A program made the position numbers and the translations under genes. Below are positions 1 through 5,412 of a stretch of DNA of 6,562 nt, in pieces (within the stretch, counting starts at the first letter, position 1; each line of letters starts with the position of its first letter). The notes under the pieces were generated by a model. The model made no database searches. It was not told where the DNA came from and worked only from the letters and a program-made list of their open reading frames with translations. This stretch comes from Nitrososphaerota archaeon (GTDB lineage: Archaea; Thermoproteota; Nitrososphaeria; Nitrososphaerales; UBA183): contig JAFMAW010000028.1 in the NCBI GenBank assembly GCA_029784795.1, positions 2,711-9,272 on the forward strand, given 5' to 3'.

Positions 1-60
1 GGCTGTGGAAGGGCTGCCTGAAACCTGGGATGGAGCGCATGGGCTAGGGGTGTCCGCAGG

Positions 61-109
61 GTCGCTGCCGGGAGCGGAATTCGCTCCGGGCCTGTCGCCA
101 GACAGCGAC
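61..109. repeat. Compound inverted repeat (nested hairpins)
   Basis: GTCGCTG (61-67) is complementary to CAGCGAC (103-109). Inside it GGAGCG (71-76) pairs with CGCTCC (82-87) around the loop GAATT, and the stem extends outward by two more pairs past one G/G mismatch. CTGTC (92-96) can pair with GACAG (101-105) as an alternative to the outer stem. No T-run follows, so it is not a typical archaeal terminator. It lies directly before repeat copy A. No gene is seen in positions 1-242. Its function is unknown. Confidence 0.55.
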
Positions 110-150
110 GGTCTACGCGGCCTGGTACACCGAGTCGGTGCCTATTCTCA
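105..150 (+). repeat. Dispersed intergenic repeat, copy A
   Basis: Positions 105-144 align without gaps to 1485-1524, with 29 of 40 bases identical by eye. The first nine bases, GCGACGGTC, also match the 3' end of the tRNA-Asn gene at 5441-5536 as read on the plus strand. The copy lies just beyond the 3' end of the VOC gene. The central hairpin (132-135 with 140-143) keeps three of four pairs. No open frame of useful length covers it. Confidence 0.6.
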
Positions 151-242
151 AGTCTGCCATGGTGAGAACCCGAAGTCGTAACTTTCCCAGGGAGTCGGAA
201 AGAAGTCCCTACGCTCCCGCCAGGCGATTTTCGCTTATGGCC

Positions 243-587
243 CTAGGCGCGTTTCCCGGTTACCTTTGGGTCAGAGGTCAGGATCTGGAACCATCTCATC
301 TTGTTCCCGTCTGGATCCTTCAAGTCGAAGAAGCTGATTACGTTGGGGACGCTCTTGATCTCGGTCGCGTCGATTTTCGAGTTGCGCAGCCGCTCTCGCT
401 CACGCGCAAGGTCCGCGACCTCGATTTGGAGATTCCAGCTTGACGGCTTTACTTCGCCCTTTGTGATTTGAACCCATGCTCCTCCAATCTTGTACTCGAC
501 ATTGCCAGGGAAGGGCTCCAAATCAGGTCCCTTCTTCCCGAACAAGCGCGCATACCACTGCCTTGACATCGGCAGGTCACTCACCAC
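243..587 (-). CDS. VOC (glyoxalase/dioxygenase-fold) family protein, probably 5'-truncated
   Basis: The 114-residue frame reads as a single vicinal-oxygen-chelate module. SRQWYARLFG near the N terminus is the usual helix after strand 1. It is followed by a WVQI strand, NLQIEVADL, and the closing FFDLKDPDGN strand and turn typical of the family. The usual metal-ligand Glu after DPDGN is not evident (KMRWFQ follows), so a metal-dependent enzyme is doubtful and a binding-protein role is possible. The only start is a GTG at 587, which cuts off the first beta strand. The missing strand (TIIEIVV) is encoded in frame upstream, where the frame stays open to a TGA at 678-680 but has no ATG, GTG or TTG that would supply it. 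No TATA-like box sits at the expected distance. Repeat copy B lies exactly there, so the gene may be a fragment whose 5' end was lost. It is transcribed away from OsmC. Family call is fairly sure; intactness is not. Confidence 0.72.
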   Translation of the reverse strand: MVSDLPMSRQWYARLFGKKGPDLEPFPGNVEYKIGGAWVQITKGEVKPSSWNLQIEVADLARERERLRNSKIDATEIKSVPNVISFFDLKDPDGNKMRWFQILTSDPKVTGKRA

Positions 588-639
588 AATCTCGATAATC
601 GTATTGCGAACTGCGATTTCGCCCTTGTCGTTTGGGCCG

Positions 640-685
640 TCTTCTGAATGGTATACCGGGCCAGAATCTACCCAGAATCATGGGT
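640..685 (+). repeat. Dispersed intergenic repeat, copy B
   Basis: GAATGGTATACCGGGC (646-661) matches GAATGGTGTACCGGGC in copy C with one difference, and CTACCC follows at the same spacing. The similarity fades after about 675. The hairpin positions (658-661 with 666-669) keep three of four pairs. The copy covers the upstream end of the open VOC frame. Together with copies A and C it brackets first VOC and then OsmC. Confidence 0.55.
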
Positions 686-869
686 CAAGTCGCAGCCATC
701 CAACACCCCCAAGTGACGGGCCCCCGTATCTTCGTATTACTAGGTGAGGGCGTGGCACAGTCTGTTTTCGAGGGAGGATCTCTTCCAGCACAAGGAAAGG
801 GGCTCTCACGACCATTCGCTCTTCGCAGGCACAGTGGTACAAAGTCTAAGTACAAGCAGATGCCTCGAA

Positions 870-1376
870 ATGGACCTGCAACAGAACCTGAATGCGGTCA
901 ATGTCAAAGAACTCACGGATTACGTCGCCGACAAGAAAGCCAACCCAGAGAGGTGCAACGTCCGCAGAACCCTGAAAGCCGAATGGGTTGGTGGAACCCG
1001 AGCACGGGTCTATTCAGACTCAGGCAAGGAGATATTCGTCGGTGGAGAGGGCGATTTCGGAGCTATGTCGATCACCCTCGCAAGCTTACTTGCTTGCGAA
1101 CTGGACGTAATCGCCACTCACGCGACGCTCCGAGGGATCGAACTCGAGAAGCTTTCTGTGGAGGGAGAAGGCGGCTTTAACCAAGCGAGGTACTTGGGGA
1201 TAGCATCGGAGCCGAGACCGGGGTACACGCAGGTCAGCTACACAGTCAGGATAAAAGCGAAGAACGCTACGAAGGCGCAACTTGAAGACTTGGTTAAGCT
1301 TTGCGAGACCGCATCACCCGTGGGAGATACACTCTCCCGGAGTGTGGAGCTGAAGTTGAACGCTATCATAGAATGA
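870..1376 (+). CDS. OsmC family protein
   Basis: The product is 168 residues, a normal length for OsmC/Ohr-type proteins, which reduce organic or inorganic hydroperoxides in the cytoplasm through a reactive cysteine. GGEGDFGAMSITLASLLACELD (residues 58-79, split here only as a pattern) is the family's central helix, with the candidate peroxidatic Cys76 in LLACELD. The C-terminal half has the expected strands and SPVGDTL (149-155), where classic OsmC has CPV with the resolving cysteine. Here that Cys is Ser, and a Cys145 lies four residues earlier. This resembles the SPV subgroup whose peroxidase activity is unproven. The frame is open back to 744, but the ATG at 870 gives the family length and the upstream part has no family resemblance. 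The upstream promoter is unclear. Repeat copies B and C lie on either side. Family confident; activity inferred. Confidence 0.88.
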   Translation: MDLQQNLNAVNVKELTDYVADKKANPERCNVRRTLKAEWVGGTRARVYSDSGKEIFVGGEGDFGAMSITLASLLACELDVIATHATLRGIELEKLSVEGEGGFNQARYLGIASEPRPGYTQVSYTVRIKAKNATKAQLEDLVKLCETASPVGDTLSRSVELKLNAIIE

Positions 1377-1383
1377 ACCCCAA

Positions 1384-1437
1384 CTGTCTTTCTGACAGGA
1401 TTGCTGGATTGCGACTTCCCTGTCAAATAGGCAGGGA
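1384..1437 (+). terminator. Two tandem hairpins after OsmC, possible terminator
   Basis: CTGTC (1384-1388) pairs with GACAG (1394-1398) around TTTCT, starting eight bases after the OsmC stop. TCCCTG (1417-1422) pairs with CAGGGA (1432-1437). A moderately T-rich stretch, CTTCTTTAGTTAG, follows from 1442. Archaeal termination depends mainly on T-runs, so the role of the hairpins is uncertain. Confidence 0.35.
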
Positions 1438-1454
1438 CAAGCTTCTTTAGTTAG

Positions 1455-1494
1455 ACGGAGTTCATTCCAAGCTAATCGCGAGCGGCGACGGTCG
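1455..1494. repeat. Left copy of 40-bp direct repeat (tRNA-Asn 3' end plus flank), putative att site
   Basis: This stretch matches 5413-5452 without gaps at 37 of 40 positions; the differences are at 1468, 1472 and 1482. The right copy consists of the terminal 12 bases of tRNA-Asn and 28 bases of its 3' flank. After position 1494 the similarity to the tRNA ends and the sequence continues as repeat copy C. A partial tRNA 3' end as a direct repeat 3,958 bp from the intact gene is the classic footprint of site-specific integration into a tRNA gene. No recombinase is visible in the window, so this is inference from the repeat alone. Confidence 0.6.
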
Positions 1495-1560
1495 ACGCCG
1501 AATGGTGTACCGGGCTGAGGCCTACCCTGGATTCGCTCCTATGCTAAAGGTGTCTAATGG
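1485..1560 (+). repeat. Dispersed intergenic repeat, copy C
   Basis: The core at 1499-1545 aligns without gaps to 5303-5349 (copy D), with 28 of 47 bases identical. Fifteen of the nineteen differences are transitions. A hairpin GGGC-TGAG-GCCT (1512-1523) is matched in D by GAGC-TGGG-GCTC. Beyond 1545, scattered matches (TGTC, GGGCT) continue into D with a small gap. The first 40 bases also align with copy A. CGAAT (1499-1503) and ATTCG (1531-1535) form a further possible outer stem. Confidence 0.6.
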
Positions 1561-1748
1561 GCTGAAGGAATGCAGTTAATTAACCGAGGCATGAGTATAA
1601 TCCCATCCTGGTCTGGTACTTCCAGGATCTGCCGCACCTGGCGGAACTTCGAATCGTCTTGAGTGCTCTTCGCAAGGTGGGTAAATATCACTCGGGCCTC
1701 TCTGAGACTGGCCTTGCGAACCGAAGCCTTGCCGCAGCGCATCGCCAA
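1554..1748 (-). CDS. Hypothetical small protein, doubtful
   Basis: The 64-residue frame starts at TTG 1748 (or ATG 1742). It stays open back to a stop near 1788, so up to about 76 codons could be read. The composition is mixed and plausible for a protein: a basic N-terminal part, then a helix-like stretch around HLAKSTQDDSKFRQVRQILEV. I recognise no family. It would be divergent from the membrane-protein gene at 1821, but no clear TATA-like box is placed for it. In the 1377-1820 interval it is the only candidate gene. It may be a remnant or chance. Confidence 0.22.
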   Translation of the reverse strand: MAMRCGKASVRKASLREARVIFTHLAKSTQDDSKFRQVRQILEVPDQDGIILMPRLINCIPSAH

Positions 1749-1788
1749 ACGTGACAGCAGAGTTTCCCAATACCGACTGGGCCGTTTC

Positions 1789-1813
1789 GTTTAAACACCC
1801 TCTCATGTGAGAG
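1789..1813 (+). promoter_or_regulatory. TATA-like box plus operator-like palindrome for the COG4280 gene
   Basis: GTTTAAAC (1789-1796) is centred about 28 bases before the TTG at 1821, the distance expected for a leaderless archaeal transcript. CTCTCA (1800-1805) and TGAGAG (1808-1813) form a perfect 6+6 inverted repeat around TG, between the box and the start. That position would let a dimeric repressor block the basal machinery. The regulator is not known. Confidence 0.5.
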
Positions 1814-1820
1814 AATTCGA

Positions 1821-2537
1821 TTGTCCTTCGACGTTGCAATCTTTCTGGCCGCCCTCGGGATAACAACCCTGGAATTGACCGAAGCGGCGGCCGTGGGGCT
1901 TGCCTTGTATGCTGATTCTAAGAGCTACGCCGCATTCCTCTACGTCGCGCTGGGGACTGTCGTGGTCCTGGCACCGACGGTGCTGGCGGGTGCTGCCATC
2001 GGCCTGCTTCCCAGGGTGTATGTGCTGCTCGTCGGCGGCGTCTTGCTCGCGTACTTCGGGCAGCGGCTCGTCAAGAGCGCGAGGCGCTCCGTCTACTTCT
2101 CTAGGAAAGGGAGCACCAAGACCGACACCTTCGAGAAGGGACTCCTGATAACCGGCTTTTCGGTCGGCGCGATCGAGGCGTTCGAGGCGGCCATAGTGCT
2201 CGTGGGGCTGCTGCCATCTGGATTCAACGCGGCCGTGGGAGGGTTGGCGGTCGGAGTCGCTATTGTGGTCGCCGCCACTTACATCCTTCGCACCCAGGTA
2301 AGGAAGGTCAAGCAGGCAATCATGAAGGTCGCCGTCTCGTCGATACTGCTCTCCTTCGCTGTTCTCTGGTTCGGCGAGCTTATTTGGGATGTCTTCTCCC
2401 TTGGGGAGCTGAGCGACCTCGTGCTGATACCGTTGTTCGTCTTTTGGTTCGCTGTGGTCTACAAGTTCGCCAACAGGCCCTTCCCGGAGCTCGAAGGGAG
2501 TCTCGCGGGGGCCGTCCGGCCTGATATGTCCCCATAA
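1821..2537 (+). CDS. COG4280-type multi-pass membrane protein, putative ion transporter
   Basis: The product is 238 residues, mostly hydrophobic, with about six to seven predicted membrane spans: roughly 5-30, 38-62, 65-82, 108-131, 138-157, 170-192 and 198-216. Basic loops occur near 82-100 and 160-168. Two related motifs, TTLELTEAAAV (15-25) and GAIEAFEAAIV (116-126), place an ExxE pair (E18/E21 and E119/E122) in the first span of each half. This is an internal duplication reminiscent of metal or cation carriers such as the GDT1/UPF0016 and FTR1 groups. COG4280 itself has no established substrate, so the ion is inference. The TTG start at 1821 is chosen because the TATA-like box lies about 28 bases before it and the first span begins immediately. 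The gene is followed after 189 bases by the methyltransferase, which seems to have its own promoter. Confidence 0.8.
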   Translation: MSFDVAIFLAALGITTLELTEAAAVGLALYADSKSYAAFLYVALGTVVVLAPTVLAGAAIGLLPRVYVLLVGGVLLAYFGQRLVKSARRSVYFSRKGSTKTDTFEKGLLITGFSVGAIEAFEAAIVLVGLLPSGFNAAVGGLAVGVAIVVAATYILRTQVRKVKQAIMKVAVSSILLSFAVLWFGELIWDVFSLGELSDLVLIPLFVFWFAVVYKFANRPFPELEGSLAGAVRPDMSP

Positions 2538-2693
2538 CAGAAGGTGGGTTCATCGATCTTGGCGGCTCGGTTCCAGTTTCGGGTCCTTGCCGAAATGAGT
2601 GCGAGTTATCCTGCGCAGAGTGTATGATCGCCCACAGAGGTGTGCGAAAGGGCATGGGCCATCCCTGCGGAGGCATGATGGACCACGTGTATG

Positions 2694-2703
2694 GCTTTTA
2701 TCA
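2694..2703 (+). promoter_or_regulatory. TATA-like box for the methyltransferase gene
   Basis: GCTTTTATCA (2694-2703) is centred about 28-31 bases before TTG 2727 and GTG 2730. It supports a leaderless start there rather than at ATG 2711, which is in another frame. Confidence 0.42.
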
Positions 2704-2726
2704 TCCCGAAATGACTACGCGGTCTG

Positions 2727-3668
2727 TTGGTGAGGCGGCTTCGTTTTTCCGCCAAGGGCTTGGAAGAGGTCCGACGACATTCATGGAGAGACGAATACAA
2801 GGAACTACTGTACGCCGCCCTGAGGCTCAAGCCTGACCAGCTGATTGTAGACGTGGGATGCGGGACAGGCGCGTTCAGTAGAATTCTCGCTGAGAAGCTC
2901 GACTGGAAATGGGGTGGCAGAATCATAGGTATCGACAGGGACTCGAAGCTTCTGGCGGCCGCGAGGAGGCTCGCATCGGCGTCGGGCCTTTCCCCACGGC
3001 TTGAGTTCATGGAGGGCGACGCGAAGAATATCCAGTTGCCTGACGAATACGCGGACAGAGTGGTATGCCAGGCCCTCCTGTGGCTTATGACCGAAAATGA
3101 CAGGGCCAATGTCCTGAAGGAAATGATCCGCATCTGCAAAAGGGGCGGGTTAGTAGCTGCAGTCGAAGGCTCGATCGACACATCGGTGGGGTGGTTCCCC
3201 GACGACCCAAGGTTGACCGAACTCTATGCAAAGAGCACATCTGCCATGCTGAAAGGCTACAAGAAGGTCTACGGCTATGATAGAAGCATAGGGTACAAGA
3301 TCCCCTCTCTGTTCAAGGAGCTCGGACTGTCTCAGGTTCGGCTGGATGGTATCACAGATGCGAGGCTGCGCTCTGACGACCGCTTCCCTTCTGACCACAG
3401 CCGCGGCGTACTCAAACTCTGGTATCTCCAGTATCCGAAGCAACTACTCTCGAAGGTAGACAAGATCGCCGGCGAGAGGGGAAAGAAAGCATTCATCGAA
3501 AAGAACGAGCGCGTTCTAACGGCGGGTGGCATGGCCTGGAAAGAAATCATCGAGCTCAACAGGTTGAAGGTCGCTTATTACAGCAGGGTGACAAGCCAAA
3601 GGGCAATGGGAAAGGATGCGACAGTCGAAGCTGGAATCCACTTCGTCACAACCGGTATCAAGGCCTAA
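2727..3668 (+). CDS. Class I SAM-dependent methyltransferase
   Basis: The product is 313 residues. Motif I VDVGCGTGAF (41-50) binds S-adenosylmethionine. IGID (67-70) ends strand 2 with the acidic residue that contacts the ribose, and GDAKN (97-101) is the adenine-side motif. VVCQALLWL (112-120) is the strand-4 region, followed by RICKRGGLVAAVEG (135-148), the usual strand-5 hairpin. The C-terminal ~160 residues form a family-specific cap (YKKVYGYDRSIGYKI, DDRFPSDHSRG) with no substrate clue that I recognise. It is probably a soluble small-molecule methyltransferase. The start is TTG 2727 or GTG 2730, supported by the TATA-like box at 2694. A neighbouring frame (MTTRSVGEAASFFRQG, from 2711) also looks coding-like up to the T5 run at 2744-2748, so a frameshifted longer N terminus is possible. 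The gene is inside the putative integrated block, and repeat copy E follows about 20 bases after its stop. Confidence 0.88.
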   Translation: MVRRLRFSAKGLEEVRRHSWRDEYKELLYAALRLKPDQLIVDVGCGTGAFSRILAEKLDWKWGGRIIGIDRDSKLLAAARRLASASGLSPRLEFMEGDAKNIQLPDEYADRVVCQALLWLMTENDRANVLKEMIRICKRGGLVAAVEGSIDTSVGWFPDDPRLTELYAKSTSAMLKGYKKVYGYDRSIGYKIPSLFKELGLSQVRLDGITDARLRSDDRFPSDHSRGVLKLWYLQYPKQLLSKVDKIAGERGKKAFIEKNERVLTAGGMAWKEIIELNRLKVAYYSRVTSQRAMGKDATVEAGIHFVTTGIKA

Positions 3669-3687
3669 TCAATCGGTATGAGCTAGG

Positions 3688-3725
3688 ACGCAGTACTTCC
3701 GGACTTGGGTCTACCGTGCAAATCC
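3688..3725 (+). repeat. Dispersed intergenic repeat, copy E (most diverged)
   Basis: The core around CCGGACTTGGGTCTACC (3699-3715) matches copy C at about 14 of 19 positions. The hairpin GGAC-TTGG-GTCT (3701-3712) is fully paired; it has A-T where copies C and D have G-C. Outside this core the similarity is weak, with only an ATGCTCAAAAGG-like stretch at about 3763 recalling copy C further on. It lies in the 158-base gap between the converging methyltransferase and AlkZ-like genes. Confidence 0.35.
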
Positions 3726-3826
3726 AGGCCCTGCCACAAGCCAAACCCAGTCAAACTCTGGCCATGCTCAAAAGGCCTTCAAAGGGTACCTTTCTTGGAT
3801 GACACGCCTGCGCGTGTCTTGCCTGC

Positions 3827-5067
3827 TCATTCCTCTGAGGGGTGGACTTCACGTTTGACCGCACTCTTGAATTTCGGTGGCCCGACGTCTTCCATGACTA
3901 TGCTGCGGGCGCCCAGGAACCTCCCAAGGCGGCTGATGCCTCGGGCGAAGGGCAAGGCAGCATGCGAAATGTCAGCCCCCTGCTCCCACCAAGCGCGGAC
4001 GATGCGGAGGCGAGCTTCCTCCCTCTCAAAGGCAGGCTCGATCCGGCCGACGATCTTATCGCCGCAAAGCACTGGCAAACATAGTACCCCCATCGCCTCT
4101 TATTCGCAGGCTTGTAGACCTCCCAGATATACTCGAAGTCGAAGAGGACCTGCGACCGTCGGTTCGCTATCGTGACCTCTATAGGAGCCAAGAAGACTGC
4201 TTCGTCTTCATCGCTTAACGACCTCCATGGACGAGGAACTTCGCCCGCAGCCACAGTTTCGAGGAATTTCAGCGCGTCAGTCCGTAGTACAGAGGGCTGC
4301 GTTTCGCCTTCGACCTCGACCTCCGAAAGGCTGCCATTGTCAACCAGCCTCTGGCGGAGCTGGCGCTTGGTCAAGACAGGCCTGCCTCTCCCCTCTTCGC
4401 CGGTCTTCAGATAGCGAAGCCCCTCTTGGCCCGACATTCCGAGCCGGCTCATAGTCTCTAGGGCAGCCTCGTCGAGAGTCGACTCCTTGGAGAGCGGCTC
4501 AGGGAGCCGGCCGAACATCCTTTCGGTCAGGTCGTAGAACTTTCGGTTGTTTTCTCTATGATGAATCATGACTTCGAAGTGACGCCAGAGGTAGTAGAGC
4601 GCCAACCCCTCCAGTTTGCTTGAGCGATAGTTCTCGACCCTCTCCCCTTCGGTCCATTCCCCCGCGTCAAGCGGACCTCGGGACGATATCTCACGTTTCA
4701 CCTTTCTGACCGCGCTTTCGTTCGCTGCAAACCACTTCTCCCACCGGAGAGGTAACCCTTCGTTCTTCACCCAGGACCAACTGAGGCGGAGCAGTTCCCG
4801 AGGGTAGATTGAAACTGCCCCGCCATGCTCGAAAGCTGCTCGATCCTCATACAGCAGGCGGTCCAGGTCGCGCCTCTGGTAGTCCGTTACCCGGCTCAAT
4901 AGCGCCAGATCGTGGGCTTGGCCCACGACATCCAGCGGGTCGACCCTGATGATGCGGCAATTTTGGATGGCCACACGGATCCCATCGTAGCCCTTCCACC
5001 TCCTCCCTGGCCAGAGGCCCTGCATCCCGAGCACGAACCGTCTCCTCGACTCTTTCGATATCTTCAC
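3827..5067 (-). pseudogene. AlkZ/YcaQ-family (COG3214, winged-helix) DNA glycosylase homologue, frameshifted
   Basis: The N terminus RRRFVLGMQGLWPG, then VDPLDVVGQAHDLALLSRV (42-60) and LDRLLYEDRAAFEH (68-81), are hallmarks of the AlkZ/YcaQ family. These glycosylases unhook interstrand crosslinks or bulky alkylated bases. The first frame runs to residue ~330 (NKRRWGYYV) and then turns into low-quality sequence ending at 3898. The next frame continues the family exactly: LPVLCGDKIVGRIEP... to a stop at 3827. Adding one T to the TTT run (AAA at 4077-4079 on the plus strand) would restore a ~413-residue protein, close to E. coli YcaQ (410). It could be a true pseudogene or a homopolymer sequencing error. 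The catalytic QxD motif (QID in YcaQ) reads RVD (41-43): the Asp is kept and the Gln is replaced by Arg, so altered or lost activity is possible. The start is GTG 5067, with a well-placed TATA-like box. It converges with the methyltransferase gene. Confidence 0.85.
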
Positions 5068-5087
5068 GCTTGGGGATAGTCTGTTTT

Positions 5088-5095
5088 GGTATATC
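5088..5095 (-). promoter_or_regulatory. TATA-like box for the AlkZ-like gene
   Basis: On the minus strand GATATACC followed by AAAACA is centred about 25 bases before GTG 5067. There is no Shine-Dalgarno-like sequence between, which fits a leaderless transcript and supports this start codon. Confidence 0.55.
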
Positions 5096-5166
5096 GACTA
5101 ACTCCCACCCCCCAAGAGGGCGAGGGACTCGGGATCGCCTTCCACACCCTCTCACAATCAAGATAG

Positions 5167-5214
5167 CCGAGAGGCTCTCGGAACAGATCGCACGAATCCC
5201 CTTGATTCGGTTCC
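5167..5214. repeat. Two adjacent inverted repeats upstream of the AlkZ-like promoter
   Basis: CCGAGAG (5167-5173) and CTCTCGG (5175-5181) form a 15-bp near-perfect palindrome around one G. GGAAC (5180-5184) pairs with GTTCC (5210-5214), and inside it CGAATC (5193-5198) pairs with GATTCG (5204-5209) around CCCTT, with an eight-base bulge on one side. The two structures share two bases, so they could be alternatives. They lie about 70 bases upstream of the AlkZ-like TATA-like box and could be a regulatory site or the end of an element. Confidence 0.45.
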
Positions 5215-5285
5215 AGTCACCCGAGCCTAATTAGCCAGAATCAAGCTTATATCATCAAACAGGCCGCACAACTGGCCTATTAGAG

Positions 5286-5365
5286 CTGAGGTCGGTCTGA
5301 CTCGAACGATACACCGAGCTGGGGCTCACTCCGAGCTCTACAGCATGCTCATTCTGTCGGGCTAG
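5286..5365 (+). repeat. Dispersed intergenic repeat, copy D
   Basis: The core at 5303-5349 matches copy C over 47 ungapped positions and ends in the same ATGCT at the same spacing. The hairpin GAGC-TGGG-GCTC (5316-5327) replaces the G-C and G-T pairs of copy C by A-T and G-C. The left shoulder, GGTCGGTCTGACTCGAA, resembles the T-arm of tRNA-Asn. The copy sits about 50 bases inside the right direct repeat. Confidence 0.55.
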
Positions 5366-5412
5366 TCCTTCCGAGGCCAGTCAATCCGATGGAATCAGCC
5401 CCCGATTATCAA

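Noticed and set aside
744..869. Longer N terminus for OsmC, starting at 744
   Set aside because: The extra 42 residues do not resemble the family, and the ATG at 870 gives the usual length.
1484..1560. Second, decayed tRNA-Asn gene at the left repeat
   Set aside because: Beyond the terminal 12 bases no anticodon arm or D-arm can be recognised; the sequence instead follows the dispersed repeat.
2624..2836. Separate 70-residue protein before the methyltransferase
   Set aside because: It overlaps the methyltransferase start in another frame and resembles no family; it is kept only as a possible frameshifted N terminus.
3705..4175. Plus-strand frame of 156 residues after the methyltransferase
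   Set aside because: It is antisense to the AlkZ-like gene over most of its length and has low-complexity Pro/Arg/Ser composition.
4847..5161. Minus-strand frame overlapping the start of the AlkZ-like gene, open to about 5230
   Set aside because: It overlaps the much better supported AlkZ-like frame, has no recognisable motif, and its downstream part has the Gly/Pro/Arg-rich look of a shadow frame.
1449..5365. Canonical integron attC sites
   Set aside because: The repeats lack GTTRRRY/RYYYAAC core pairs at their ends. One GTTAGAC at 1450-1456 is expected by chance, and no integron integrase is visible.
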